Assembly: GCF_041075285.1 (NCBI RefSeq)
Contig: NZ_CP163512.1
Coordinates: 1 to 64,000, forward strand
Length of the DNA stretch: 64,000 bases
Origin: Providencia rettgeri
GTDB taxonomy: Bacteria > Pseudomonadota > Gammaproteobacteria > Enterobacterales > Enterobacteriaceae
Direction of reading: 5' to 3'
In this document: piece by piece, positions 40,596-51,194 of the stretch
Numbering within the stretch: position 1 is the stretch's first letter
How the letters are laid out: each line of letters begins with the position of its first letter
Program-made: the position numbers and the translations under genes
Notes under the pieces: model-generated
Databases searched by the model: none
What the model saw: only the letters and a program-made list of their open reading frames with translations
Told to the model about the DNA's origin: nothing

Positions 40596-42443
40596 GTGCT
40601 AAACCGTTATCCTTTGTGGAAGTATCTGATGTTGATCGTTGCGATCCTCATCGGTCTGCTTTATGCGCTTCCAAACCTATATGGAGAGGATCCGGCTGTT
40701 CAGATCACTGGCGTGCGGGGAACCGCCGCCAATGAACAAACGCTGATCCAAGTCCAAAAATCGTTACAAGATGACAAAATTGAGAGTAAGTCTATCTCTC
40801 TAGAAAATGGGGCAATTTTAGCCCGATTCAACAACTCTGATGTTCAATTACGTGCTCGTGAAGTCATCATGAATGCACTGGGTGACCAGTATGTTGTTGC
40901 ATTAAACCTTGCACCTGCGACGCCTAAGTGGCTCGAAGCTATTGGCGGTGAGCCAATGAAGCTGGGTCTTGACCTGCGTGGTGGGGTTCACTTCCTGATG
41001 GAAGTTGATATGGACACTGCATTAGGTAAATTGCAGGAACAAAACATGGATGGTTTGCGTAATGACCTGCGTCAAGAAGGCATTGCGTACTCTTCTATTC
41101 GTAAAGGCAATGATTACAGCGTCGAAGTACGTTTCCGTAACGCTGACGATCGTAGCCAAGCAGAAAAAGCACTGGCACGTAAATATCCCGACCTCGTGTT
41201 TAGTGATGGCAGCGACAACACGATGATCGCTGTGATGACCGACGAGCGCTTACGTGAAGCGCGTAATTATGCTGTTTCTCAGAACATTACCATCATTCGT
41301 AACCGTGTAAACCAATTAGGTGTTGCAGAACCTTTAGTTCAACGCCAAGGTGCAGACCGTATTGTGGTTGAGTTACCGGGTATTCAAGATACAGCGCGCG
41401 CTAAAGAAATCTTAGGGGCAACAGCCACATTAGAATTCCGCCTTGTGAATACCAGCGTGGATTCATCGGCTGCGGAAAGTGGTCGTGTACCGGGTGACTC
41501 TGAAGTGAAATATGACCGTGAAGGGGCACCGTATGTCCTGTATAAACGCGTTATTTTAACAGGTGACCATATCACGGACTCCACATCAGAAGCAGATGAA
41601 AACGGCCAGCCACAAGTGAGTATCAGCCTTGATAGCTCAGGTGGTTCTATTATGTCTGACTTTACACGTGATAACCAAGATAAGCTGATGGCAACGCTGT
41701 TTGTTGAATATAAAGACAGCGGCAAAAAAGACGCAGCAGGTCGTTCAATCTTGGTGAAAGACGAAAAAGTGATCAATGCTGCACGTATTTCTGCGCGTTT
41801 TGGTAGTAAGTTCCGTATTACTGGCATCAATAATGGTAATGAGGCTCGCCAGCTTTCATTATTATTACGAGCAGGTGCGTTGATTGCGCCAATTCAAATC
41901 GTGGAAGAACGTACTATCGGTCCAACACTGGGTATGCAAAATATCGAGCAAGGTCTGAAAGCGTGTATCGCCGGTCTATTAGCCTCTATCCTGTTTATGG
42001 TTATCTATTATCGTAAATTTGGTTTGATTGCGAGTAGCGCACTGTTAGCGAACTTAGTATTAATCGTGGGTGTGATGTCGTTGTTGCCGGGGGCAACACT
42101 CACCATGCCAGGTATAGCGGGTATCGTCTTAACCCTTGCGGTTGCCGTCGATGCCAACGTACTTATCAACGAACGTATCAAAGAAGAGCTGAAGAACGGG
42201 CGATCTGTTCAGCAAGCGATTCATGAAGGTTATAAAGGCGCCTTCTCAAGTATTACCGATGCAAACTTAACGACTTTAATTACTGCTATCATTTTGTACG
42301 CAGTAGGAACAGGGTCGATTAAAGGATTTGCGATTACGACAGCGATTGGTGTCGCAACCTCTATGTTTACAGCGATTGTAGGAACACGTGCGATTGTGAA
42401 CCTGCTGTATGGCGGTAAACGTATTAACAAGCTGTCAATTTAA
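40596..42443 (+). CDS. secD: Protein translocase subunit SecD
   Basis: Membrane component that uses proton-motive force to help pull proteins through SecYEG. 615 residues as in E. coli. First membrane helix at 9-27, a large periplasmic domain (P1 head with [16 protein letters not shown]), and five C-terminal helices including [19 protein letters not shown] motif ([12 protein letters not shown]). GTG start with AAGGGAA upstream. secF follows after 10 bp. Confidence 0.97.
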   Translation: MLNRYPLWKYLMLIVAILIGLLYALPNLYGEDPAVQITGVRGTAANEQTLIQVQKSLQDDKIESKSISLENGAILARFNNSDVQLRAREVIMNALGDQYVVALNLAPATPKWLEAIGGEPMKLGLDLRGGVHFLMEVDMDTALGKLQEQNMDGLRNDLRQEGIAYSSIRKGNDYSVEVRFRNADDRSQAEKALARKYPDLVFSDGSDNTMIAVMTDERLREARNYAVSQNITIIRNRVNQLGVAEPLVQRQGADRIVVELPGIQDTARAKEILGATATLEFRLVNTSVDSSAAESGRVPGDSEVKYDREGAPYVLYKRVILTGDHITDSTSEADENGQPQVSISLDSSGGSIMSDFTRDNQDKLMATLFVEYKDSGKKDAAGRSILVKDEKVINAARISARFGSKFRITGINNGNEARQLSLLLRAGALIAPIQIVEERTIGPTLGMQNIEQGLKACIAGLLASILFMVIYYRKFGLIASSALLANLVLIVGVMSLLPGATLTMPGIAGIVLTLAVAVDANVLINERIKEELKNGRSVQQAIHEGYKGAFSSITDANLTTLITAIILYAVGTGSIKGFAITTAIGVATSMFTAIVGTRAIVNLLYGGKRINKLSI

Positions 42444-42453
42444 GGAGCACGTT

Positions 42454-43422
42454 GTGGCACAGGATTATACTGTTGAACAATTGAACTATGGCCGTAAAGT
42501 TTATGACTTTATGCGCTGGGACAACGTTGCCTTCACAATTTCAGCACTGTTATTGGTTGCATCGGTTGTCATTATCGGACTAAAAGGGTTTAACTGGGGT
42601 CTGGATTTTACAGGTGGTACGGTTATTGAGATTAACCTAAGCCAACCTGCTGATTTGGATAAAATTCGAGATAGTTTGTCTAACTCGGACCATAAAGATC
42701 CATTGATTCAAAACTTTGGTAGTAGCCGTGACATCATGATCCGCATTCCGCCAATTGAAGGCACTGCGGGTCAAGAAATCGGTAAAGAGATTATTACGAT
42801 TATCAACCAAAACGTTGATGATAAAGCGACGGTAAAACGGATCGAATTTGTGGGGCCGAGTGTCGGTGCAGAATTGGCGCAAACTGGGGCATTGGCTCTA
42901 TTAACTGCGCTTATCTGTATTCTGATTTACGTCGGTTTCCGTTTCGAATGGCGTTTGGCGGCGGGTGCGGTATTATCTCTTGCTCATGACGTGGTGATTA
43001 CCTTGGGTATTCTGTCTCTGTTCCATATTGAGATAGATATGACTATCGTAGCATCATTGATGTCTGTTATTGGTTACTCGCTGAATGACAGTATCGTTGT
43101 TTCCGACCGTATTCGTGAGAACTTCCGTAAAATTCGTCGTGGTACACCGTACGAAATCATGAACGTCTCTTTGACGCAAACATTGAGCCGTACCATCATG
43201 ACATCCGCCACGACATTATTAGTGGTTCTGATGTTGTACCTGTTTGGTGGTGCGATGCTAGAAGGTTTCTCTCTGGTTATGTTAATTGGTGTCACGATCG
43301 GGACTATCTCATCGATTTATGTGGCTTCTGCATTAGCCCTGAAGATGGGGATGAAACGCGAACACTTGATGCAAGCGAAAGTTGAAAAAGAAGGCGCAGA
43401 CCAAGAGTCATTACTGCCTTAG
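42454..43422 (+). CDS. secF: Protein translocase subunit SecF
   Basis: Partner of SecD; 322 residues (E. coli 323). First helix near 25-45, [11 protein letters not shown] family motif, and five C-terminal helices with [23 protein letters not shown] 42454 chosen because AAGGAG sits 7 nt upstream and it starts after the secD stop; the frame itself opens earlier inside secD. Ends at a strong terminator. Confidence 0.97.
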   Translation: MAQDYTVEQLNYGRKVYDFMRWDNVAFTISALLLVASVVIIGLKGFNWGLDFTGGTVIEINLSQPADLDKIRDSLSNSDHKDPLIQNFGSSRDIMIRIPPIEGTAGQEIGKEIITIINQNVDDKATVKRIEFVGPSVGAELAQTGALALLTALICILIYVGFRFEWRLAAGAVLSLAHDVVITLGILSLFHIEIDMTIVASLMSVIGYSLNDSIVVSDRIRENFRKIRRGTPYEIMNVSLTQTLSRTIMTSATTLLVVLMLYLFGGAMLEGFSLVMLIGVTIGTISSIYVASALALKMGMKREHLMQAKVEKEGADQESLLP

Positions 43423-43483
43423 TTTTTAAAAACGAGGAATGGCTAAGCCAATCCCCTACAACACGAAAAATGAAGTGTAACTA

Positions 43484-43517
43484 ACACCTTGTAAGTCACC
43501 TTACAAGGTGTTTTTTC
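43484..43517 (+). terminator. Terminator of the yajC-secDF operon
   Basis: ACACCTTGTAAG/CTTACAAGGTGT, perfect 12-bp stem, 4-nt loop, T6 run. Confidence 0.95.
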
Positions 43518-43567
43518 TTGCATAGTAGGGTAAACTACCCCTCCGTAAATAGGACTCAGGAAACGCT

Positions 43568-44017
43568 ATGCATTGCCCATTTTGCTCAGCTGTAGATACG
43601 AAAGTCATCGACTCGCGTCTGGTTGGTGAAGGTTCTCAAGTCCGTAGACGCCGTCAATGTTTGGTTTGTCATGAACGTTTTACTACGTTTGAAGTGGCAG
43701 AGCTTGTCATGCCTCGAGTTATTAAAAGTGATGGGGTGCGTGAGCCGTTTGACGAAGAAAAACTTAATCGTGGTATGCAAAAAGCGCTAGAAAAACGCCC
43801 CGTTAGCTCTGATGATATCGAGCAAGCCATTATTTCTATTAAATCCCAGCTTCGAGCCACAGGGGAACGTGAAGTTCCATCAAAGTTAATCGGTAGCTTG
43901 GTGATGGACGAGCTGAAAAAGCTCGATAAAGTGGCGTATATCCGTTTTGCTTCGGTTTACCGTAGTTTTGAAGATGTGCGTGAATTTGGCGAAGAAATCG
44001 CAAAATTACAGGACTAG
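43568..44017 (+). CDS. nrdR: Transcriptional repressor NrdR
   Basis: Zinc-ribbon/ATP-cone repressor of ribonucleotide reductase genes, sensing dATP/ATP. 149 residues as in E. coli. Zinc ligands Cys3, Cys6, Cys31 and Cys34 are visible; the ATP-cone covers about 49-139 ([17 protein letters not shown]). Starts the nrdR-ribD-ribH-nusB group; ribD follows after 5 bp. Confidence 0.97.
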   Translation: MHCPFCSAVDTKVIDSRLVGEGSQVRRRRQCLVCHERFTTFEVAELVMPRVIKSDGVREPFDEEKLNRGMQKALEKRPVSSDDIEQAIISIKSQLRATGEREVPSKLIGSLVMDELKKLDKVAYIRFASVYRSFEDVREFGEEIAKLQD

Positions 44018-44022
44018 CGCCA

Positions 44023-45138
44023 ATGATTGAACAAGATAACATTTACATGGCGCGTGCCTTTGAATTGGCGCGTCTTGGGCGTTTTACTACCTCCCCGAAT
44101 CCAAATGTCGGTTGTGTGATTGTGCGTGATGGTGAAATTGTTGGTGAGGGGTACCATTACAAAGCCGGTGAGCCTCATGCAGAAGTGCATGCACTGCGAA
44201 TGGCAGGGGATAAAGCCAAAGGCGCTACGGTGTACGTCACTCTTGAGCCTTGTAGCCACCATGGGCGTACACCGCCTTGTGCAGAAGCACTAATTAATGC
44301 TGGTGTGAGCCGCGTTGTTGCTGCAATGCAAGACCCCAATCCGCAAGTTGCAGGTCGTGGTCTGTATATGTTGTCTCAAGCGGGTATTGAAACTTGCAGT
44401 CATGTTTTATTAGATGAAGCTGAAGCGGCAAACCGTGGTTTCTTAAAACGCATGCGTACTGGTTTCCCTTATATTCAATTAAAACTCGCATCCTCATTAG
44501 ATGGCAAGACAGCACTAGAGTCAGGGGAAAGTAAGTGGATCACTAGCGCCGCTGCGCGTAAAGATGTCCAAGAATTTCGCGCACAAGCTAGCGCTATTTT
44601 AAGTACCAGCCGCACGGTTATTGCAGATGATCCATCACTGACCGTGCGTTGGAACGAGCTTCCAGCAGATATTCAGCAAATTTATCCAGAAAGCCAAGTG
44701 CGCCAACCAATTCGCATTATACTCGATAACCACAATCTTGTGACGGCTGACCATAAAGTGACTCAACTTGATGGCGAGTGCTGGTTAGTCCGCGCTCATC
44801 CAGATGTTGATGCATCATGGCAAGGGCAGGTTGAGCAAATTGCCGTTCCAGCAGATGACAACGGCACTGACCTTGTTATTTTGATGATGCAACTGGCAAA
44901 ACGTAACGTAAACAGCATTTGGGTAGAGGCGGGAGCAAAGCTTGCAGGCTCATTACTCAAACTCGGGATTGTTGATGAACTGATTGTGTATATTGCCCCT
45001 AAATTACTTGGTAACAATGCACGCGGCTTGGTTGATTTTCCAGCATTAAATGCCTTGGTTGATGCGCCAAAATTTGAATTTACAGATGTGACAAAAGTCG
45101 GTGATGACCTGCGTGTCAGGTTACGTCCTGTCTGGTAG
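44023..45138 (+). CDS. ribD: Riboflavin biosynthesis deaminase/reductase RibD
   Basis: Bifunctional enzyme: N-terminal pyrimidine deaminase (zinc motif HAEVHAL...PCSHHGRTPPC) and C-terminal 5-amino-6-uracil reductase (from about residue 147, IQLKLASSLDGKTA). 371 residues (E. coli 367). Makes the ribitylamino-uracil precursor used by the next gene, ribH. Overlaps nothing; 5 bp from nrdR. Confidence 0.97.
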   Translation: MIEQDNIYMARAFELARLGRFTTSPNPNVGCVIVRDGEIVGEGYHYKAGEPHAEVHALRMAGDKAKGATVYVTLEPCSHHGRTPPCAEALINAGVSRVVAAMQDPNPQVAGRGLYMLSQAGIETCSHVLLDEAEAANRGFLKRMRTGFPYIQLKLASSLDGKTALESGESKWITSAAARKDVQEFRAQASAILSTSRTVIADDPSLTVRWNELPADIQQIYPESQVRQPIRIILDNHNLVTADHKVTQLDGECWLVRAHPDVDASWQGQVEQIAVPADDNGTDLVILMMQLAKRNVNSIWVEAGAKLAGSLLKLGIVDELIVYIAPKLLGNNARGLVDFPALNALVDAPKFEFTDVTKVGDDLRVRLRPVW

Positions 45139-45229
45139 GTGCGTTTTTTTTAAATTCGCGCATACGATAAACGAAAGAATGTGATAAAATCCGCGCCCCG
45201 CGGGTTATAATTAATATTAGAGGAAGACG

Positions 45230-45703
45230 ATGAACGTAATTAAAGGTGTTGTTGCTGCGCCAAAAGCGCGTGTTGCTATCGCGATTGCTCGTTTTAACAA
45301 CTTTATTAATGATAGTCTGCTGGAAGGGGCTGTTGATGCGTTAGAGCGCATTGGTCAGGTTTCAAACGACAATATTACTATCGTTTGGGTGCCTGGCGCC
45401 TATGAACTACCATTAACCGTGAAAGCACTGGTTGAAACCAAAAAATACGATGCTGTTATTGCATTAGGTACTGTTATCCGTGGTGGTACTGCTCACTTTG
45501 AATACGTTGCAGGTGAGTGTAGCTCAGGTCTGTCCCATGTTGCAATGAACAGTGAAGTGCCTGTCACTTTTGGTGTATTAACCACTGAAAATATCGAACA
45601 AGCTATTGAACGTGCTGGTACTAAAGCGGGTAACAAAGGTGCTGAAGCTGCATTGACTGCACTTGAAATGATTAATGTGATTAAAGCCATCAAAGGCAAA
45701 TAA
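45230..45703 (+). CDS. ribH: 6,7-dimethyl-8-ribityllumazine synthase
   Basis: Condenses the RibD product (after dephosphorylation) with dihydroxybutanone phosphate; called ribE in E. coli K-12. 157 residues, forming a 60-mer capsid in the family. Motifs [39 protein letters not shown] are all present. A possible extended -10 (TGTGATAAAAT near 45179) lies in the 91-bp gap after ribD, so there may be an extra promoter. nusB follows. Confidence 0.97.
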   Translation: MNVIKGVVAAPKARVAIAIARFNNFINDSLLEGAVDALERIGQVSNDNITIVWVPGAYELPLTVKALVETKKYDAVIALGTVIRGGTAHFEYVAGECSSGLSHVAMNSEVPVTFGVLTTENIEQAIERAGTKAGNKGAEAALTALEMINVIKAIKGK

Positions 45704-45794
45704 TACACAAATGATGTGAGGTCACATGGTGGGGTATAAGCCACCATGTGGCATAACGGTTTTGTGTATAGTTTTTAAATTTAAGGGGAATCTT

Positions 45795-46211
45795 GTGAAA
45801 CCTGCTGCTCGTCGCCGCGCTCGTGAGTGTGCTGTACAGGCCATTTATTCATGGCAATTATCTGGCAATCCAATTGCTGAAGTCGAATATGAGTTTATTG
45901 CTGAACAGGACATGTCAGACGTTGACGTAAACTATTTTCGTGAACTGTTATCCGGTGTTGCGACTAATGCAACTAAGCTTGATCAACTGATGGCGCCTTA
46001 TCTATCTCGCCAACTCGAAGAGCTGGGGCAGGTGGAAAAAGCGATTTTACGTGTCTCCATGTTTGAATTAAGTTTCCGCGAAGATGTACCTTATAAAGTG
46101 GCAATCAATGAAGGCATTGAATTAGCGAAAGTTTTTGGCGCAGAAGATAGCCATAAGTTCGTTAATGGCGTATTAGATAAAGCGGCACCTGCGGTTCGCC
46201 GTAAAAAATAA
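45795..46211 (+). CDS. nusB: Transcription antitermination factor NusB
   Basis: RNA-binding protein that with NusE (S10) promotes antitermination on rRNA operons. 138 residues (E. coli 139). Arg-rich start [19 protein letters not shown] and the C-terminal [13 protein letters not shown] are family hallmarks. GTG 45795 preferred over the upstream open frame from 45726 because AAGGGGA precedes it by 6 nt. Confidence 0.97.
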   Translation: MKPAARRRARECAVQAIYSWQLSGNPIAEVEYEFIAEQDMSDVDVNYFRELLSGVATNATKLDQLMAPYLSRQLEELGQVEKAILRVSMFELSFREDVPYKVAINEGIELAKVFGAEDSHKFVNGVLDKAAPAVRRKK

Positions 46212-46251
46212 TAATATCAGGGTTCCCTCCTGTAACACTACAGTCGTCGAG

Positions 46252-46279
46252 AGGTAGGCTGGGTTCCAGCCTACCTTTG
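46252..46279 (+). terminator. Terminator after nusB
   Basis: AGGTAGGCTGG/CCAGCCTACCT, perfect 11-bp stem with a 3-nt loop and a short T-run. Confidence 0.85.
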
Positions 46280-46290
46280 TACTTATAGGT

Positions 46291-46408
46291 TCGTCATACT
46301 TTAAGTTACAGATGTACTGACTAGAATTGGCTTAGATGCAGATTTTCGTCGACTTTAGGTAGTACAATTATTAACTGCCTATTTGTAACTTGAATTATTC
46401 AGAGTATA
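46291..46408. repeat. Degenerate ERIC-like palindrome between nusB and thiL
   Basis: CATACTTTAAGTTACAGAT near the left end pairs with ATTTGTAACTTGAATTATT at the right; the TAT-ACTT / GAGTATA ends resemble those of ERIC copy 1, while the centre is too diverged for certainty. No ORF. Confidence 0.45.
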
Positions 46409-46463
46409 AATTATTTATTTCGTTTAAAACGAAAATAGAGATAGCGAAAACGGAAAATCTACC

Positions 46464-47456
46464 ATGTCATATGGCGAATTTGACCTCATCGCACGTTACT
46501 TTAACCGTCAAACCACTAACCGACGTGACGTAAATATCGGTATTGGAGATGACTGTGCGTTGATGACCATCCCGGAAAAACAGCAATTAGCTGTGAGTAC
46601 TGACACCCTCGTTTCCGGCATTCATTTCCTACCTACGATTTCTCCCGCTGACCTTGCGTATAAATCATTAGCCTCCAATTTAAGTGATCTTGCTGCAATG
46701 GGCGCTGATCCTGCATGGGTTTCTTTAGCTATTACACTTCCTTGCGTTGATTGTGAGTGGCTACAGTCATTTAGTGATAGCTTGTTCGAACAACTCAATT
46801 ACTACGGGATGCAATTGATTGGTGGTGATACCACTCGTGGACCTATGAGCTTAACCTATACCGTGCACGGCTTAGTGCCAATTGGCAAAGCGATGTCTCG
46901 TGCGGGGGCGCGTAATGGCGATTGGATTTATGTGACAGGAACCTTGGGGGATAGTGCTGCCGGGCTTGCGATTTTACAAGATAAACTGCATGTTTCGAAT
47001 GCAGAAGATAAAGCGTGGTTAGTCGCGCGCCATTTACGTCCTCAGCCACGCATTTTACAAGGTCAAGCGCTACGTAATTTAGCGTCCTCAGCGATTGATA
47101 TTTCTGATGGCTTGGTTTCTGACTTGGCACATATCTTGAAAGCCAGTGGTTGCGGTGCGCGGATCAATTTAGATTCATTGCCACAATCGGAAGCGTTAAA
47201 ACACAGTTGTAGTGTAGAGCAAGGGCGCTTATGGTCGCTTAGTGGCGGCGAAGATTATGAGCTGTGTTTTACGGTGCCTGAAATTAACCGTGGTGCACTA
47301 GAAATGGCATTAGCGCATACGGGTTCGGGTTTCACCTGTATTGGGCAGATCAAACCTCAATCAGAAGGGATCCGCTACTTTTGCAATAACCAAGAGGTTG
47401 ATATAAACCTTAAGGGTTTCGATCACTTTGTTTCGGAAGGTGTCTATGGCGACTAG
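46464..47456 (+). CDS. thiL: Thiamine-monophosphate kinase
   Basis: Phosphorylates thiamine monophosphate to the active diphosphate. 330 residues (E. coli 325). Typical start [10 protein letters not shown], the nucleotide/metal motifs [37 protein letters not shown] and [10 protein letters not shown]. Overlaps pgpA by 11 bp, so the two are translationally coupled. Confidence 0.97.
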   Translation: MSYGEFDLIARYFNRQTTNRRDVNIGIGDDCALMTIPEKQQLAVSTDTLVSGIHFLPTISPADLAYKSLASNLSDLAAMGADPAWVSLAITLPCVDCEWLQSFSDSLFEQLNYYGMQLIGGDTTRGPMSLTYTVHGLVPIGKAMSRAGARNGDWIYVTGTLGDSAAGLAILQDKLHVSNAEDKAWLVARHLRPQPRILQGQALRNLASSAIDISDGLVSDLAHILKASGCGARINLDSLPQSEALKHSCSVEQGRLWSLSGGEDYELCFTVPEINRGALEMALAHTGSGFTCIGQIKPQSEGIRYFCNNQEVDINLKGFDHFVSEGVYGD

Positions 47457-47958
47457 CCAAGAAAAAGCAGAAGCCAAAAAACGGTTAAATATGCGCAATC
47501 CGTGGCACCTACTGGCTACAGGGTTCGGCAGTGGATTATCACCTATTATTCCTGGCACGATGGGTTCATTAGCCGCTATTCCATTTTGGTTACTGATGGC
47601 AAGAATGCCGGTTTGGAGCCTATGGGTGGTTATTATCGTGGGCTTTTGGATTGGCTGTATGATTTGCCAGCGTACTTCCGACGATATGAAGATTCATGAT
47701 CATGGCAGTATTGTATGGGATGAGTTTATCGGTATGTGGATCACGTTAATGGCGATCCCTGTCGTGGATTTTGAGTGGGTGGTTACTGCCTTCTTTATCT
47801 TCCGTATTTATGACATGTGGAAGCCTTGGCCGATCCGTATTTTTGACCGTAAAGTCGGTGGCGGGTTTGGCATTATGATCGATGATATCATTGCCGCGAT
47901 TTTTGCTTATATCACTATTTGGCTTTGTGTTTTCTTTAATTTACTTCCATTTTTATAA
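47446..47958 (+). CDS. pgpA: Phosphatidylglycerophosphatase A
   Basis: Inner-membrane lipid phosphatase making phosphatidylglycerol. 170 residues with the family signature [20 protein letters not shown] and the acidic motif [18 protein letters not shown] 47446 overlaps the thiL end; the frame opens earlier at a TTG (47428), but [14 protein letters not shown] fits the usual length better. In E. coli the next genes are yajO and dxs; here a repeat element and the carnitine locus follow. Confidence 0.95.
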   Translation: MATSQEKAEAKKRLNMRNPWHLLATGFGSGLSPIIPGTMGSLAAIPFWLLMARMPVWSLWVVIIVGFWIGCMICQRTSDDMKIHDHGSIVWDEFIGMWITLMAIPVVDFEWVVTAFFIFRIYDMWKPWPIRIFDRKVGGGFGIMIDDIIAAIFAYITIWLCVFFNLLPFL

Positions 47959-47970
47959 GTCGGACGAGAA

Positions 47971-48151
47971 AGGCCATCAATGGATGGCCTGAGGTTGTTG
48001 ACAAAGTGGGATAAAAGCGTGGTTTTTCCCACTTTGTGTTATCAGGCGAAAATCAATATATTGATTTTCCTTGTTTATTTTCAAAACCTATCCACCCTGC
48101 CGCCAAACCTGTTATGTTTGTCAGCAGTCTGAGGCCATCCATTGATGGCCT
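47971..48151. repeat. Five-hairpin intergenic repeat element, copy B
   Basis: Core 47990-48132 matches copy A (33077-33217) with about five substitutions and a 2-bp length change, and keeps the three internal hairpins. The flanking hairpins are different: AGGCCATC-AATG-GATGGCCT (47971-47990) and AGGCCATC-CATT-GATGGCCT (48132-48151), exact reverse complements of each other. Lies between convergent pgpA and yaaU. Confidence 0.9.
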
Positions 48152-48172
48152 CTTATTCGCTATCATAAAAAA

Positions 48173-49498
48173 TTATTTTTCTCGCCGGCTAATGCCCATA
48201 ACTGATGTTTGTGCTAACGTTAGCCCCTTAGTTTCTGGGGCAAAAAGTATTGAAACGACCAAGCCTAATAAGGAAACACCAGCCCCCATCAATACCACGT
48301 TATTAATACCGTATTTACTGATAAATACCGGTAAAGCCCATGTGGAAAAAATAGTTCCTATGCGGCTAATCGACATGATCACACCAACAGCAGAAGCACG
48401 AATGTCAGTTGGGAATAACTCGTTTGGATAAAGCCATTGTAAGATCCCCGGTCCGCCAGAGAAAAAGGCATAGATGCCAAACATGATGATCACCAAACAG
48501 ATCCCAAGGTTGGAGAATAAGCCGAGGATCGCTAGGGCAAGGGTCATAATGGCGAAGCTGCCAATAAGTAATGGACGCCTGCCCATTTTATTGAGCCAAT
48601 ACATGGCAGGTACGCAGCCTAGCATAAAAAATAGACTGATCACGACGTTACCGAGGGCTGCATTTTTACCTTGATCCCAGCCCAACTGACCGACAATTTG
48701 AGGTCCAAAGGTGTAAATGGCAAACATGGGGATCACTTGGCAAGTCCAAATAACAGCGGTAAATAAGACGAAGGAAAAATGACGCTGGTTAAAGAGCTGA
48801 CGAAAATGGGTTTTTTTCTGTTCTTCTGCTTCAAATACCACGGGTTGGCCGAATAATTTTTCCATCATTTTTTCGCATTCTTTGATCCGCCCTTTACGTA
48901 TCAACCAAAGTGGGGATTCAGGCAAATCAAATCGGCCAATCAAAATGACGATACACGGGATCACCGCACTGCCTAACATCCAACGCCAGCCCCCTTCAAC
49001 ATCATACAACGCATAACCGACAAGGTTGGCACATGTCGCCCCCACATACCACATAGCAGCAATAAAACCGACGGCAAATGCCCGTTGCTTTGTGTTGGAA
49101 AATTCAGTGATCATTGAGGTAGCGATAGGATAATCAGCCCCAATGACGATACCAATCAAGAAACGCATGAGAAGTAATTGCAGTGGCGTGGAAACAAACA
49201 TGGTCGCGACAGAAATAACGCCGATTGCCACAATGTCAATGAGGAACATTTTACGCCGACCGACTTGGTCACAAATATAGCCAAAGAGCGATGTGCCAAT
49301 AAATAAACCTGCGAGAGTTGCCGCACCGAGTAAGCCTATCCATTCACTGCTTAAATTGAGTACAGGGGTCAGTTGTTCAAGTGCGACACCGATCAGGACT
49401 AATACATAACCATCAAGAAAAGGCCCGCCGCTGCCCCACAGCATTATCCGCCGATGTACGGAGGAGAATTGAATATCATCAAAACTTTTCGGTTTCAT
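48173..49498 (-). CDS. yaaU: MFS transporter YaaU
   Basis: Predicted 12-helix proton-coupled transporter of the sugar/metabolite porter branch, substrate unproven. 441 residues (E. coli 443). MFS motifs GYICDQVGRRKMFLIDIV and the related NKMGRRPLLIGSF in the second half, plus PESPLWLIRKGR. ATG 49498 (MKPKSFDD) chosen by E. coli alignment; the frame stays open to 49633, into fixX. It lies just after fixX, as in E. coli, which suggests a link to carnitine metabolism, but this is not shown. Confidence 0.93.
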   Translation of the reverse strand: MKPKSFDDIQFSSVHRRIMLWGSGGPFLDGYVLVLIGVALEQLTPVLNLSSEWIGLLGAATLAGLFIGTSLFGYICDQVGRRKMFLIDIVAIGVISVATMFVSTPLQLLLMRFLIGIVIGADYPIATSMITEFSNTKQRAFAVGFIAAMWYVGATCANLVGYALYDVEGGWRWMLGSAVIPCIVILIGRFDLPESPLWLIRKGRIKECEKMMEKLFGQPVVFEAEEQKKTHFRQLFNQRHFSFVLFTAVIWTCQVIPMFAIYTFGPQIVGQLGWDQGKNAALGNVVISLFFMLGCVPAMYWLNKMGRRPLLIGSFAIMTLALAILGLFSNLGICLVIIMFGIYAFFSGGPGILQWLYPNELFPTDIRASAVGVIMSISRIGTIFSTWALPVFISKYGINNVVLMGAGVSLLGLVVSILFAPETKGLTLAQTSVMGISRREK

Positions 49499-49535
49499 TA
49501 TGTATCCCAGTGTCAGCGTAAAATACGCAATAAAG

Positions 49536-49562
49536 CTCTCGAAGCCGTTAAAACTTCGAGAG
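49536..49562 (-). terminator. Hairpin between fixX and yaaU
   Basis: CTCTCGAAG/CTTCGAGAG, perfect 9-bp stem, 10 bp after the fixX stop. On the minus strand CTTTATT follows. It probably reduces read-through from fix into yaaU. Confidence 0.55.
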
Positions 49563-49571
49563 TAATACTTA

Positions 49572-49859
49572 TCAACCGTAACGAAATTCAATGCCGAAAG
49601 TGCCACGTGGGTATTCCCACTTTTCGAGAGCACTCCCTAAGCCCAAAATACGGCAGGTACCGCACTCAAGGCAGCCGGCATAGTCGAAACGGACTGATCC
49701 ATCTTCTTGTTTTTTATATAAACCTGCGGGACAGGCCTTAGTTAAAGTGTCGAGCACTTGCATATCTGGGTGCTCTTTGATGACGATATGTGGATTTTCT
49801 TCATCGACATTAAATTTATTAATGCCGAGTTTGATATCAACGTTAACTGGCTGGCTCAT
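49572..49859 (-). CDS. fixX: Ferredoxin-like protein FixX
   Basis: Iron-sulfur protein that works with FixABC in electron transfer to crotonobetaine reduction. 95 residues as in E. coli, with Cys ligands in KACPAGLYKK and AGCLECGTC. Its ATG overlaps the fixC stop by 4 bp. Not linked to nitrogen fixation despite the name. Confidence 0.96.
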   Translation of the reverse strand: MSQPVNVDIKLGINKFNVDEENPHIVIKEHPDMQVLDTLTKACPAGLYKKQEDGSVRFDYAGCLECGTCRILGLGSALEKWEYPRGTFGIEFRYG

Positions 49860-51142
49860 ATTGCTCTCACTCCTTTGATCCCATCCTTGATTAAATTCAT
49901 CAAGCCCACTTTTTTCGCATGTTGCAGCATGGTTTTACGCAGTGGTACAGGCGCTTCATCAGAAATGGTAAACAGTTTTTTCGCAATACCCACCGCCATT
50001 TCAGGGTAAGCCGTAAACATGCGTGGATTATCCAAGAATTCAGGCATTTTTTGGTACATTTTCATGTCACGCAGTGGCCCTTCATTCAGTAAAGCAAGAT
50101 ATTCACTGAGTCCTTGCTTACTAAAGTCTTGTTTTTTCATAGCATTAAGTACGGTTTTTGCCGCTGCCTCACCAGAAGCGACCGCTAAATCCATGCCACG
50201 AATAGTAAAGCCGAGGTTCATACACATACCTGCGGCGTCACCAGCAATTAGCACACCATCACGGACAAGCTCTGATTGCATTTTTAAACCCGCTTCCGGG
50301 ACAACATGCGCCGCGTACTCAATCATTTTTCCCCCTTCAATTAACGGGGCGACTGCTGGGTGCTGTTTAAAATCCTCCAACATTTGTGGAACCGACTTTT
50401 TAGCATCTTTAATATGATGTAACCCACATACAAGACCTAAAGAAACAGTGTCCTCGTTGGTGTACAAGAAACCGCCCCCCATTAATCCATCTGTCGGCGA
50501 TCCCGCAAACAGCCATGCAACACCCTCATTATCTTTTATGTTGAAACGGTTACATAAAACGTCTTTGGGGAGTTCGATTAATTCTTTAACCCCAACAGCA
50601 ACGTGTTCTGCACTGACTCGCTTTGTCATGCCTATTTGCTCGGCGAGCAGTGAATTAACGCCATCAGCTAAGATAACAACGTTGGCTTCGAGTACATCAC
50701 CATCCGCTTCAACACCAACGATTTTGCCATCTCGTTCAACCAGTTTATCCACCCGGATCCCGGTAATACATTGCGCTCCGGCATTTTCAGCCTGCTCGAC
50801 CAGCCATGGGTCGAGTTTTCCCCGTAAAACAGACCAAGATGTTTCATCTGGGGTCTGTTGTGCGCCATTTTGAAAGTCTACTGTTACTGCACCTGTCTCG
50901 GTCATAAATGACAGTTTTTCACGCGTGATCATGCGCTCGATAGGGGCTTCTTGGGTAAAACCCGGAATGATGCGCTCTAAGCTATGGGCGTACATCCGCC
51001 CGCCTGTGACGTTTTTCCCGCCTGCGTAGTTTCCTCTTTCAATTAGGAGAACTTGCGCACCTTCACGGGCAAGTACCAGTGCAGCGACAGAACCCGCTAG
51101 GCCTGCGCCAACAATGATTGCATCAAAAATATCATCGGACAT
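49856..51142 (-). CDS. fixC: Flavoprotein FixC (ETF-quinone oxidoreductase family)
   Basis: FAD protein presumed to pass electrons from the quinone pool or NADH to FixAB. 428 residues as in E. coli; Rossmann motif IVGAGLAGSVAALVLA at the start and ILADGVNSLLAE, GDAAGMCMNLGF later. ATG 51142 chosen to match E. coli; the frame opens at 51160. 52 bp after fixB. Confidence 0.96.
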   Translation of the reverse strand: MSDDIFDAIIVGAGLAGSVAALVLAREGAQVLLIERGNYAGGKNVTGGRMYAHSLERIIPGFTQEAPIERMITREKLSFMTETGAVTVDFQNGAQQTPDETSWSVLRGKLDPWLVEQAENAGAQCITGIRVDKLVERDGKIVGVEADGDVLEANVVILADGVNSLLAEQIGMTKRVSAEHVAVGVKELIELPKDVLCNRFNIKDNEGVAWLFAGSPTDGLMGGGFLYTNEDTVSLGLVCGLHHIKDAKKSVPQMLEDFKQHPAVAPLIEGGKMIEYAAHVVPEAGLKMQSELVRDGVLIAGDAAGMCMNLGFTIRGMDLAVASGEAAAKTVLNAMKKQDFSKQGLSEYLALLNEGPLRDMKMYQKMPEFLDNPRMFTAYPEMAVGIAKKLFTISDEAPVPLRKTMLQHAKKVGLMNLIKDGIKGVRAI

Positions 51143-51194
51143 AGTTTCTCCAAATCTCACTAAGCAGTGACGCTAAAGCCCCACTGCGTTAGAT

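Noticed and set aside
48036..48431. 131-residue plus-strand ORF across repeat copy B and the yaaU 3' end
   Set aside because: Half is antisense to yaaU and half is the repeat; no ribosome site, no homology recognised.
49758..50873. Several plus-strand ORFs opposite fixC
   Set aside because: They are antisense shadows of a well-conserved gene, without ribosome sites or recognisable domains.
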